A stretch of 11,586 bases of DNA from an uncultured Planctomycetota bacterium. GTDB taxonomy: Bacteria > Planctomycetota > Phycisphaerae > Sedimentisphaerales > Anaerobacaceae. The notes beneath the pieces were generated by a model that was not told the DNA's origin, searched no databases, and worked only from the letters and a program-made list of their open reading frames with translations. Below, piece after piece: positions 1 to 5,745 of this stretch; position 1 is the stretch's first letter; each line of letters starts with the position of its first letter. The translations under genes and the position numbers were made by a program. The stretch spans positions 1 through 11,586 of the forward strand of contig CAIYOL010000266.1 in NCBI GenBank assembly GCA_903927855.1, read 5' to 3'.

Positions 1-2
1 AA

Positions 3-881
3 AAATTAATTGTTCTTTGCCTTGCCTTAGTTGTAGCTGGATTTTGCGCCCCGGCGTCAGCCGACTACATAGGAGCCGGTAATCCTTTGAAGGTCGACAT
101 CACTTATGCGCCTGATGGCCAGCAGCCTCTCCCCGGCTGGCAGAACTGGGGACTTCCGAATTTTTGGACCGGGCCTAGTTCGAATTTCTATAATCCCCTT
201 GCCGCCGACCCGTGGGAGGTCCCAGGTGCACAACTCGAGGTGTATAGAAAGTACCAAAGCCCGAGTAACATCGGTTTTTCAGCCCGCCGCAGCGCCGGTT
301 TTGCGTACGTTGCTTGGTCTGATAGTCCGTCGATGGGCTTCGGGATGAACTATATCAAGCTCACACTCACCGGACTGGCCCGCAATAAGACGTACGAGTT
401 CAACCTCTGGTCCTTTGAGCAGAGGGATATGTGGGACGCCTCCCCATCCAACCCCAACTCCAAGTACGGGGTTTGGAGTACGACCAACCCAACTGATTGG
501 CTCAATGCAAACGGCTACTCTGGTTCCAACGGAGAACCTGATGGCTACGGCGCAATCATGCCGGTCCCTGATCCGCCAACTGGTGAATCAGGTATGCCTG
601 CAGGACTGGCTGCACTCGTCGCGGCACATGGTGGCAGAACTTTTATTATGGCGCCGACGACGGATGATGAAATCAATTATGTTGGAGGTACAGACTACCG
701 CGTCATTTTCCGCGCTGCCACCAATGCGTATGGCGATATTTCAATCTACGGGTGGATAGATCCTACTGACTGGTTTGGTAACATGCATATGCCTCTTAAC
801 GGCTTTATGGTCGTTCCTGAGCCGGCAACTATGATGCTCCTCGGCCTCGGTGCATTGCTGCTCAGATGCCGTAAGCCGTAG
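3..881 (+). CDS. PEP-CTERM secreted protein, 5'-truncated by window edge
   Basis: The open frame runs back to the window edge. The bases before the TTG at 87 encode a hydrophobic stretch (LIVLCLALVVAGF) ending in a signal-peptidase-like APASA just before ADYIG, so the true start lies just outside the window and TTG 87 is not the start. The mature part is Trp/Tyr/Gly/Pro-rich and contains LTGLARNKTYEF, a pattern common in beta-sandwich proteins of this class. The C-terminus is a textbook PEP-CTERM sorting signal: VPEPAT, a Leu-rich membrane segment, then a basic end (RCRKP). In this family the tail is handled by an exosortase and the protein is exported to the envelope or outside. No exosortase is in the window. 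The ligand or role is unknown. A strong terminator follows within 30 bases, so it ends its transcript. Confidence 0.85.
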   Translation, partial: KLIVLCLALVVAGFCAPASADYIGAGNPLKVDITYAPDGQQPLPGWQNWGLPNFWTGPSSNFYNPLAADPWEVPGAQLEVYRKYQSPSNIGFSARRSAGFAYVAWSDSPSMGFGMNYIKLTLTGLARNKTYEFNLWSFEQRDMWDASPSNPNSKYGVWSTTNPTDWLNANGYSGSNGEPDGYGAIMPVPDPPTGESGMPAGLAALVAAHGGRTFIMAPTTDDEINYVGGTDYRVIFRAATNAYGDISIYGWIDPTDWFGNMHMPLNGFMVVPEPATMMLLGLGALLLRCRKP

Positions 882-908
882 AGAGAATCAATCCAATGTA
901 GTTGTTTA

Positions 909-940
909 AGAGGCAGGATTTTAATCCTGCCTCTTTTTCT
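909..940 (+). terminator. Rho-independent terminator of the first PEP-CTERM gene
   Basis: Perfect inverted repeat of 12 bases (AGAGGCAGGATT / AATCCTGCCTCT at 909-920 and 923-934), folding as roughly an 11-bp stem with a tiny T-rich loop, followed by TTTTCTTT. It starts 28 bases after the stop codon. Confidence 0.92.
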
Positions 941-982
941 TTGATTTGCACAACAGAGAACACGGGGTCTGCTCGCCAATTC

Positions 983-1020
983 TCTAAAGGCGGTGAGCTT
1001 GCCTGCCTTAGATTTTCCTT
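983..1020 (+). terminator. Second hairpin with T-rich tail, possible backup terminator
   Basis: Arms 983-993 and 1003-1012 pair over 10 bp with one bulged A and one G-T pair; the loop is 994-1002, and TTTTCCTT follows. It could be a backup terminator for the upstream gene or a structured RNA element. I do not recognise it as a known riboswitch class. Confidence 0.4.
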
Positions 1021-1046
1021 GACTTTTACCGCATAAAGCGTATAAG
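1019..1046 (+). promoter_or_regulatory. Probable sigma70-type promoter for the leader and second PEP-CTERM gene
   Basis: TTGACT (1019-1024), a 16-base spacer, and TATAAG (1041-1046). Transcription would begin near 1053 and enter a leader whose first element is a 7-bp hairpin (CTTTTGC / GCAAAAG, 1055-1073). The leader before the gene at 1402 would be about 350 bases and contains two very short ORFs with purine-rich ribosome sites (1091-1162, 23 codons, and 1194-1295). Sequence match only. Confidence 0.45.
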
Positions 1047-1193
1047 AGTATCGTCTTTTGCGTTGGGCAAAAGGCAGAGAGGAAAAAGGTATGAGAGATC
1101 TATCACGTCTATTGTTTGCAATCCACATTAAGAGCAATCAGCGTACACAATGTGCGCCATAAATATCAACAACTTTTTAGGAAGGAGAAGAAA

Positions 1194-1295
1194 ATGAAAA
1201 GAGGAGGAATTCTTAAATTTGCCGCAAGCTCAGTATTCTATCGCTATGTATTTACCCTGCCCGTTCCGACCGTCTGTGCAGAAAGGAGTAAATAA
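1194..1295 (+). CDS. Possible 33-residue small ORF in leader of PEP-CTERM gene
   Basis: ATG at 1194 is preceded by a very good ribosome site (AGGAAGGAGAAG, 1179-1190). The frame encodes a short peptide that begins MKRGGILKFAASSVF and ends in AERSK, with a basic start and a mildly hydrophobic middle, loosely like a signal peptide. It is not a convincing protein family member. It may be a translated leader peptide, the broken 5' end of a former secreted-protein gene, or chance. Its position between a probable promoter and the PEP-CTERM gene at 1402 favours a leader or remnant. The ribosome site is the main support. Confidence 0.3.
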   Translation: MKRGGILKFAASSVFYRYVFTLPVPTVCAERSK

Positions 1296-1386
1296 TCAAA
1301 AAGAATAATAATTTGGCACAGAACGTTTCACGGCGGGTCTCTTTGTGTAAAACAAAAGTGTAAGAATTTTTCAAAAAAACTATTTT

Positions 1387-1392
1387 AGGAGG
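1387..1392 (+). promoter_or_regulatory. Strong ribosome binding site for second PEP-CTERM gene
   Basis: A perfect AGGAGG lies 9 bases before the ATG at 1402 and fixes that start. No alternative ATG in frame is closer. Confidence 0.8.
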
Positions 1393-1401
1393 TAAGTAAA
1401 A

Positions 1402-2076
1402 ATGAAACGGTTAAACAAAATGATTTTAATATTAATGCCCTGCCTGTTGTTGATCTTCATAACCAGCACGTCGCAAGGTGGAATAGCCCCACTTACTTGG
1501 GCAGGAACGGTAACAGCAGAAGCAGACTTTGGAGGATCTCCTCTCGACTCTAACACCAGAACTCGCTCGGCTGGCGCTTCTTATACAAACATTTTTTACT
1601 TTTATGAACTCCCACATTGGAACGAAGCTGGGGCAGGCGTGACCATATCGGATGGCGATGTTGTACATATAAATGGGTCCCAGTATGCCGGCGGATGCGG
1701 ATGCTACCCCAATTATTTAAAGCCTTGGGGCAAATCCTCAATCGCAGGTACTCTTAAAATAGGTACTGCGTTGGACTATCCTGTCGGAACGGAAATGTAC
1801 TTAGATACCTATTCACCGTACGGGAACAATTTTTCTATGACACTGGATGGATTTTGGACTCTCAGCGAAGGAAAATATGCAAGAGCATTTAAGGTAGGTG
1901 GTTGCAGGGTTCACGCCGGTGACACTGTCAATCTGAGCTATGAGGCTATAGAAGATGATTACTTCCAAGGTCAGAGTCAAGATATATATCTTGAGCTCAA
2001 AGCAATCCCCGAACCCGCCACGCTTTGCCTCCTTGCCCTCGGCGGTCTGTCCTTGCTGCGAAAACGCAGAAAATAA
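1402..2076 (+). CDS. PEP-CTERM secreted protein
   Basis: A 224-residue protein. Residues 1-5 are basic (MKRLN), followed by a hydrophobic segment to about residue 21, a Sec signal peptide likely cut near STSQGG. The mature part is rich in Gly, Tyr, Ser and Asp, with a Cys pair in GGCGCYP and one further Cys in GGCRVHAG; it has the look of a beta-rich secreted domain, but I do not recognise the domain. The C-terminus has the full PEP-CTERM pattern: IPEPAT, a Leu/Ala/Gly-rich membrane segment, and RKRRK, the signal for exosortase sorting. It is not an obvious copy of the PEP-CTERM protein at the left edge. It has its own strong ribosome site and its own terminator, so it looks monocistronic. 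Function beyond export is unknown. Confidence 0.88.
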   Translation: MKRLNKMILILMPCLLLIFITSTSQGGIAPLTWAGTVTAEADFGGSPLDSNTRTRSAGASYTNIFYFYELPHWNEAGAGVTISDGDVVHINGSQYAGGCGCYPNYLKPWGKSSIAGTLKIGTALDYPVGTEMYLDTYSPYGNNFSMTLDGFWTLSEGKYARAFKVGGCRVHAGDTVNLSYEAIEDDYFQGQSQDIYLELKAIPEPATLCLLALGGLSLLRKRRK

Positions 2077-2100
2077 ACTGAATTTGTGTTGTTGAACAAT

Positions 2101-2132
2101 GGGCCGCGAGCTTTCACTCCCGGCCCTTTTTA
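2101..2132 (+). terminator. Rho-independent terminator of second PEP-CTERM gene
   Basis: GGGCCG (2101-2106) pairs with CGGCCC (2121-2126); the inner GAG/CTC pairs after a C-C mismatch, leaving the loop CTTTCA, and TTTTTATT follows. It starts 24 bases after the stop codon. Confidence 0.85.
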
Positions 2133-2173
2133 TTCCCTGTCCCCACCCTCACCAATCATTGAAACTAAAAAAG

Positions 2174-2196
2174 GATACCTAAGTATCTTAGGTATT
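2174..2196. repeat. Short perfect hairpin in intergenic region
   Basis: ATACCTAAG (2175-2183) and CTTAGGTAT (2187-2195) form a 9-bp perfect stem with a 3-base TAT loop, extendable by one G-T pair. No T-run follows, so it is not a terminator. It sits directly before the decamer repeats and may be part of the same element. Confidence 0.5.
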
Positions 2197-2207
2197 GTCC
2201 CCTGTGC

Positions 2208-2253
2208 AATCCACGTCAAAAAAAATCCGTGCCAATCCGTGAAACCTGTGGTT
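2208..2253 (+). repeat. Decamer repeat cluster (AATCCGTG type)
   Basis: AATCCGTGCC (2224-2233), AATCCGTGAA (2234-2243) and ACCTGTGGTT (2244-2253) follow each other with exact 10-base phase, with a looser copy AATCCACGTC at 2208-2217. The unit is short, non-coding, and looks like a dispersed intergenic repeat of environmental bacteria. Nothing in the window shows its function. Confidence 0.5.
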
Positions 2254-2487
2254 GATTTCTCGATGAACTATAAACAACGAACTGGAAATTTTCTAAATTT
2301 CAATACGTTTCCAAACTTTTCGGCACTTTTTTTTGCAAAAAAGATATGATTTTTATACGTTTCGATGTGTTTTTCATACATTTCGCTATAGTTTTAACAC
2401 AAACTTAATACCGACTTTTTAATGCCTAACTCCTTTTATTGCAGGAGGTTAACGTGATTTTCCCCTCGATGTGCTTTAAACGGAATA

Positions 2488-3960
2488 TTAGTATTTTTTC
2501 CTGAATCTCGCCGTGGGGATTTTGAGCAGTTTGCGATACTTTGCGATGGTTCTTCTGGCCAGATTACTAATCCCCGCCTCCGCCAGCTTTTTACGTATCT
2601 CGTCGTCGCTTAAGGGTTTACATTTATCTTCAGCGTCTATAATCTGCTGCAGTTTCGCCCTTATCGCCTCCCAGCTATGCTCCCCGCCCTCTGTGTCTTC
2701 CGTGCCCCCGCTGAAGAACTTCCTCAGCGGCAGTATCCCCCAGCCGCATTGCACGTATTTCCCTGCCACAGCACGACTTACAGTCGCCAGATGCACGCCG
2801 ACTTCGTCTGCAATTTTCGACATCGGCAGCGGCTTTAGATACAGCTGCCCCTTGTCAAAAAACTCCCGCTGATACTTAACTATTGACCGTGCAACCTTTA
2901 ACAGCGTGTTTTTTCGCTGCTCTATCGCGTCTATAATCCATTGAGCGGAGCGGATATTATTCTGCAAGAACTGTTTTGTTTTTTCATTAACCTTGGCGTC
3001 TTTTGCCATTTTCATGTAATAGTTGTTCACTCTCAATGTCGGCAAGTCAGAATCAGCCAATCGCACGGAATAGTCGTCCGAATCATCCAGATATTCCACT
3101 ATTACATCTGCGGTAATGGGGTTATTGCGGTCTATTCCGATTTGCAGGCCGGGCGAAGTATCGAGCTTCGCTATTCGCTCAATGGCCCGGTTAATTTCTT
3201 CGACGCTGCACTTCATTTTCCTGGCGATATCGGGCAGGCGATTTTCAAGCAGATCGTCCATATGCTCGGAAACCAGATGCTGCTCAAAACTCATATCTTC
3301 GCCGCTTTGTGCCATCTGGATAAGCAGGCATTCCCGCAGGTCGCGCGCACCAACGCCCGGCGGTTCCAGCTTTTGCACAAGCTGCAGGGCCTGTTTCAAA
3401 TCATCGATGGTAAAATCAGCTTTGTCTTTATTGTGCAACTGCTCCAGCCGGACGGTCAGATATCCTCTTTCGTCGATATAATCTATTATGGTGCTTCCGG
3501 CTTTTTTCACTCCGTCGCTTGCCTCGACCATCTGCCATTGCTCGGTCAGGTGCTCGTGCAGCGATTGTGGCGGCGCAGCGGTATTATTTATCGCCTCAAG
3601 CTTTTTGTCGGGTTCATCAGGACTTGTTCGGCGGCGGAAGACCTCGCCCCGGCCCATATAATCGTCGTAATCATCATCAAGGCCATCAAGACGTTCGAAG
3701 TCCTTTACTTTATTGTTGTCGGTGTCAACGACTAAATCTTTTTCGCCAATATCGTCTTGGGACTGCTGGTCGGCGGGGCCGGCATCCTCGGGATTTGACG
3801 GCTCCTCCATTTCCAAAACGGGATTGCTGTTTAACTCCTGTTCTATTCTCTCCTGAAGTGCAAGGATTGGAAGCTGGAGAATCTCCATCGATTGAATCAT
3901 ACGGGGAGCGAGCCTCATTTGCTGCTCTATCCGCATTTGTGCTTCCATTCCAAACTTCAT
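2488..3960 (-). CDS. rpoN: RNA polymerase sigma-54 factor RpoN
   Basis: A 490-residue protein, close to the usual 470-500. The N-terminal region I (about 1-50) has the Gln/Leu-rich activator-interaction segment (MRIEQQMRLAPRMIQS, then SMEILQLPILALQERIEQELNSNPVLEME split across the helix pair). An acidic region II follows (about 55-125), then the core-binding domain. A DNA-binding helix-turn-helix lies near 380-410 (MSKIADEVGVHLATVSRAVA), and the C-terminal RpoN box ARRTIAKYRK (468-477) reads the -24 element. Sigma-54 directs core polymerase to -24/-12 promoters and needs an AAA+ activator; none is encoded here. The ATG at 3960 matches the normal N-terminus; upstream GGGTGA is a modest ribosome site. 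recR lies 150 bases upstream on the same strand, but rpoN has its own probable promoter. Confidence 0.97.
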   Translation of the reverse strand: MKFGMEAQMRIEQQMRLAPRMIQSMEILQLPILALQERIEQELNSNPVLEMEEPSNPEDAGPADQQSQDDIGEKDLVVDTDNNKVKDFERLDGLDDDYDDYMGRGEVFRRRTSPDEPDKKLEAINNTAAPPQSLHEHLTEQWQMVEASDGVKKAGSTIIDYIDERGYLTVRLEQLHNKDKADFTIDDLKQALQLVQKLEPPGVGARDLRECLLIQMAQSGEDMSFEQHLVSEHMDDLLENRLPDIARKMKCSVEEINRAIERIAKLDTSPGLQIGIDRNNPITADVIVEYLDDSDDYSVRLADSDLPTLRVNNYYMKMAKDAKVNEKTKQFLQNNIRSAQWIIDAIEQRKNTLLKVARSIVKYQREFFDKGQLYLKPLPMSKIADEVGVHLATVSRAVAGKYVQCGWGILPLRKFFSGGTEDTEGGEHSWEAIRAKLQQIIDAEDKCKPLSDDEIRKKLAEAGISNLARRTIAKYRKLLKIPTARFRKKY

Positions 3961-4043
3961 AAATTCACCCGAAACTCCGGTAAGTTGCGCTTAATATATA
4001 AAGTATACACAATTGCGGCCTTGGGAAAGCCCCGGTCGCGTTT

Positions 4044-4052
4044 ATTATATCA
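4044..4052 (-). promoter_or_regulatory. Extended -10 promoter for rpoN
   Basis: Read on the minus strand this is TGATATAAT, an exact extended -10 (TGnTATAAT). The -35 region is weak, as is normal for extended -10 promoters. A start near 4037 would give rpoN a leader of about 77 bases. A second AT-rich TATACT-like box lies nearer the gene, so the exact start is uncertain. Confidence 0.5.
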
Positions 4053-4110
4053 CAAATTCGTCAAAAAATTCAGGCAATTTCAGGGATATGCTTTTATGAG
4101 ATGGGAATTA

Positions 4111-4713
4111 TTATAGCTGCTGTCTGCCGATTATAGCGTCGGTGAGGATTTTGCCGCTTGCATATTCGATGGTGCTGCCCGTTGGCAGCCCCCTTGCCAG
4201 GCGGGTGATTTTCACACCTGTATCTTTTAATAGCGAGCTTATATAAAGGGCTGTGCCGTCGCCGGCCATATTGGGGTTGGTCGCCATTATTATTTCTTTC
4301 ACATCGCCTTTGCGGACCCGCTCGACGAGCTGCTCGATAGTCAAATTGCCCGGCTCGACCCCATCAAGCGGTGCGATGTGGCCGCCGAGAACGTGATAGA
4401 CCCATTTGCATTTACCCGTTTTTTCCAGTGCTATTGCGTCTTTCGGCTGCTCGACAACGCAAATGATGGTGCTATCACGCCGTTGGTCGGAGCAGATTTC
4501 GCAAATTTTTCCCTCCGAATAATTGTAGCAAATTTCGCATCGCTTGATTTTACTTTTGACGTCGCTGATGGCCTTGGCAAGGGCCATTGCTTCAGCGGGT
4601 TCTGCCTTCAGTATATAAAAAGCCAGCCGTTCCGCCGTCTTTGGCCCAACGCCCGGCAGCTTGCCGAATTCCTCTATCAGTCTATTCAAGGCTTCTGTGT
4701 AAACAGTGCTCAT
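4111..4713 (-). CDS. recR: Recombination mediator RecR
   Basis: A 200-residue protein, the standard RecR length. Order: helix-hairpin-helix (GKLPGVGPKTAERL, 17-30); a four-Cys zinc site with Cys59, Cys62, Cys71 and Cys74; a Toprim domain from about 82 (IICVVEQPKD, and TNPNMAGDGTA later); and the typical C-terminal ARGLPTGSTIEYA segment. With RecO and RecF it loads RecA onto SSB-coated gaps during DNA repair. I chose the ATG at 4713 (MSTVYTEALNRL), matching the family, rather than a TTG at 4752, because that TTG is itself part of a TTGACA -35 element. In many bacteria recR follows dnaX and ybaB; here dnaX lies over 2 kb away behind an opposite-strand phosphate operon. Confidence 0.96.
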   Translation of the reverse strand: MSTVYTEALNRLIEEFGKLPGVGPKTAERLAFYILKAEPAEAMALAKAISDVKSKIKRCEICYNYSEGKICEICSDQRRDSTIICVVEQPKDAIALEKTGKCKWVYHVLGGHIAPLDGVEPGNLTIEQLVERVRKGDVKEIIMATNPNMAGDGTALYISSLLKDTGVKITRLARGLPTGSTIEYASGKILTDAIIGRQQL

Positions 4714-4722
4714 AATCCAGCT

Positions 4723-4752
4723 ACTATACCGCCTGCCGGAGCGAAATGTCAA
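4723..4752 (-). promoter_or_regulatory. recR promoter, probably giving a leaderless mRNA
   Basis: On the minus strand: TTGACA (4747-4752, perfect), an 18-base spacer, and TATAGT (4723-4728). Only 9 bases separate the -10 from the ATG at 4713, so the expected start of transcription lies 2-3 bases before, or at, the start codon. Confidence 0.7.
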
Positions 4753-4783
4753 CTCTAACCCTTGCGCCGAATCCGATTTGGAC

Positions 4784-4805
4784 CCGCCGAACGGCGGATT
4801 TTTTT
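4784..4805 (+). terminator. Orphan terminator-like hairpin
   Basis: CCGCC (4784-4788), a GAAC loop, GGCGG (4793-4797), A, then seven T. It points rightward, but no gene ends before it on the plus strand; the neighbour on that side is the start of recR on the other strand. It could end a transcript antisense to recR, or act in a leader of a rightward RNA. An outer AATCCG (4770-4775) / CGGATT (4795-4800) pair offers an alternative fold. Confidence 0.5.
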
Positions 4806-4818
4806 GAAATAAGCAGAA

Positions 4819-4840
4819 TTTGGCAAAACGTTTTGCAAAA
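4819..4840. promoter_or_regulatory. Palindromic operator of LacI/GalR type
   Basis: GCAAAACGTTTTGC (4823-4836) is a perfect 14-bp palindrome with a central CG, extended by TTT/AAA after one mismatch. Central-CG AACGTT palindromes are the hallmark of LacI-family sites (PurR and CcpA sites are similar). It lies about 110 bases upstream of recR and 280 bases upstream of the phosphate operon. No LacI-family regulator is encoded in the window. Confidence 0.5.
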
Positions 4841-5116
4841 AAAGCGGCGGGCGGTTAAAATTCCTGTGATATGAAAATCGGGCTGAAATTTACGCTGATA
4901 TTGAATGACTATTATTATCATCAATCATTGCTTTTGAATCTCATTTTAAGTATAAATTAGATGAGCTGGATGCTATATCGGGAAGACTGTTTGTGAATGA
5001 TTATTTAAGGAGACCAGGTTCCCACTATACATGGAAGTTCTGTGTTAGCACCCCCTTGATTTGTCTGTATTATAATCCGCATAATGGGAGCGATTTTATA
5101 GCTAAAGGAGACGTAT

Positions 5117-5743
5117 ATGTTTTTTAAGTTTTTTCCTGCGGATTTCGATTTTTTTACTCTGTTTGAAAAACAAGTAGGCTACGCTGTGGAGGCGGCGCGT
5201 TTTTTCAGAGAAGTGGTGTCCCAGGGCTATGTGAACGAGGATGTGCTGAGTAAGATGGCAGCGATTGAGCATCAAGGAGACGAGGTGGCCCACACGATTA
5301 TCGAACAGTTAAACAAGACATTCATCACGCCGTTTGACAGAGAGGATATTCATTCCCTTACAATGCAACTCGATGACATCGTTGATATGCTCGATACCAT
5401 TGTGAGTCGGCTCAGGATTTATAATATTAGCGGCGTGGACAAGAACCTGGTGGAATTCGCCGTGGTGATTGAGCAGTCGGTGCAGGCCCTGGCGCGGGCC
5501 ATAGGGGGGCTGAGGCATATTAAGAAAGTCCGTGTGGTTTTCGACGCCTGCGTGGAGGTCAACCGTTTAGAAAACGTCGGCGATGAGATGCGAGACCAGG
5601 TGCTGATGGATCTTTTTAGGATCGTGAAGGACCCGATTGCGGTGATTAAGTGGAAGGATATTTATCAATACGCCGAAACCGTGCTGGACATCTGCGAAGA
5701 TGTGGCCCATATCGTTGATTCCATTATGGTCAAACAGGCATAA
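5117..5743 (+). CDS. PhoU-like DUF47 protein, PiT accessory factor
   Basis: A 208-residue, all-helical cytoplasmic protein of the DUF47 (PhoU-related) family. Visible family features are acidic helix motifs that in PhoU-like folds line metal sites: EHQGDEVAHTI (about 52-62), DREDIHSL, LDDIVDMLD, then the second repeat with NRLENVGDEMRDQ and ICEDVAHIVDSIM near the C-terminus. Members are usually encoded directly before a PiT phosphate permease and are thought to modulate it. That is exactly the case here: its stop codon is followed after 2 bases by the permease ATG, so the two are translationally coupled. The start has a good AAAGGAG ribosome site. It is shorter and distinct from the PhoU of the high-affinity Pst system, no genes of which are present. 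Confidence 0.93.
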   Translation: MFFKFFPADFDFFTLFEKQVGYAVEAARFFREVVSQGYVNEDVLSKMAAIEHQGDEVAHTIIEQLNKTFITPFDREDIHSLTMQLDDIVDMLDTIVSRLRIYNISGVDKNLVEFAVVIEQSVQALARAIGGLRHIKKVRVVFDACVEVNRLENVGDEMRDQVLMDLFRIVKDPIAVIKWKDIYQYAETVLDICEDVAHIVDSIMVKQA

Positions 5744-5745
5744 CT

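Larger units (their letters stand above)
2077..2487. other. Non-coding stretch between PEP-CTERM gene and rpoN
   Basis: Beyond the terminator, hairpin and decamer repeats, this AT-rich stretch holds three copies of ATACRTTTC (2303-2311, 2355-2363, 2376-2384). The last two are spaced 21 bases, two helical turns. A perfect AGGAGG (2443-2448) lies before a GTG at 2454 that opens only 16 codons and runs into the end of rpoN on the other strand. An 87-codon frame at 2086-2349 crosses the terminator and repeats and does not look like a gene. No clear terminator is visible for rpoN. Confidence 0.5.
4753..5116. other. Divergent intergenic region between recR and the phosphate operon
   Basis: Contains the orphan terminator and palindrome described separately. 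A perfect TATAAT at 5071-5076 is the best -10 for the rightward operon, but no good -35 stands at the right distance. AAAGGAG (5104-5110) is the ribosome site for the ATG at 5117. A 29-codon ORF at 4871-4960 has no ribosome site and is probably chance. No Pho box that I recognise. Confidence 0.45.

Noticed and set aside
87..89. TTG as start of the first PEP-CTERM gene
   Set aside because: The frame continues upstream and encodes a complete signal-peptide core, so the start lies outside the window.
2322..2336. Sigma-54-like GG...GC at CGGCAC-T8-GC
   Set aside because: Spacing between the GG and GC is 11 bases instead of the strict 10, and no gene follows.
2086..2349. 87-codon plus-strand ORF
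   Set aside because: It crosses the terminator of the PEP-CTERM gene and the decamer repeats, has no ribosome site, and its peptide has no protein-like pattern.
2941..3735. 264-codon plus-strand ORF inside rpoN
   Set aside because: Antisense shadow of rpoN, whose domains and motifs are unmistakable on the minus strand.
4822..4836. Sigma-54-like TTGGCA...TTTTGC overlapping the palindrome
   Set aside because: Spacing is again one base too long; the sequence is better explained as a symmetrical operator.
4871..4960. 29-codon plus-strand ORF
   Set aside because: No ribosome site and no distinctive composition in an AT-rich spacer.
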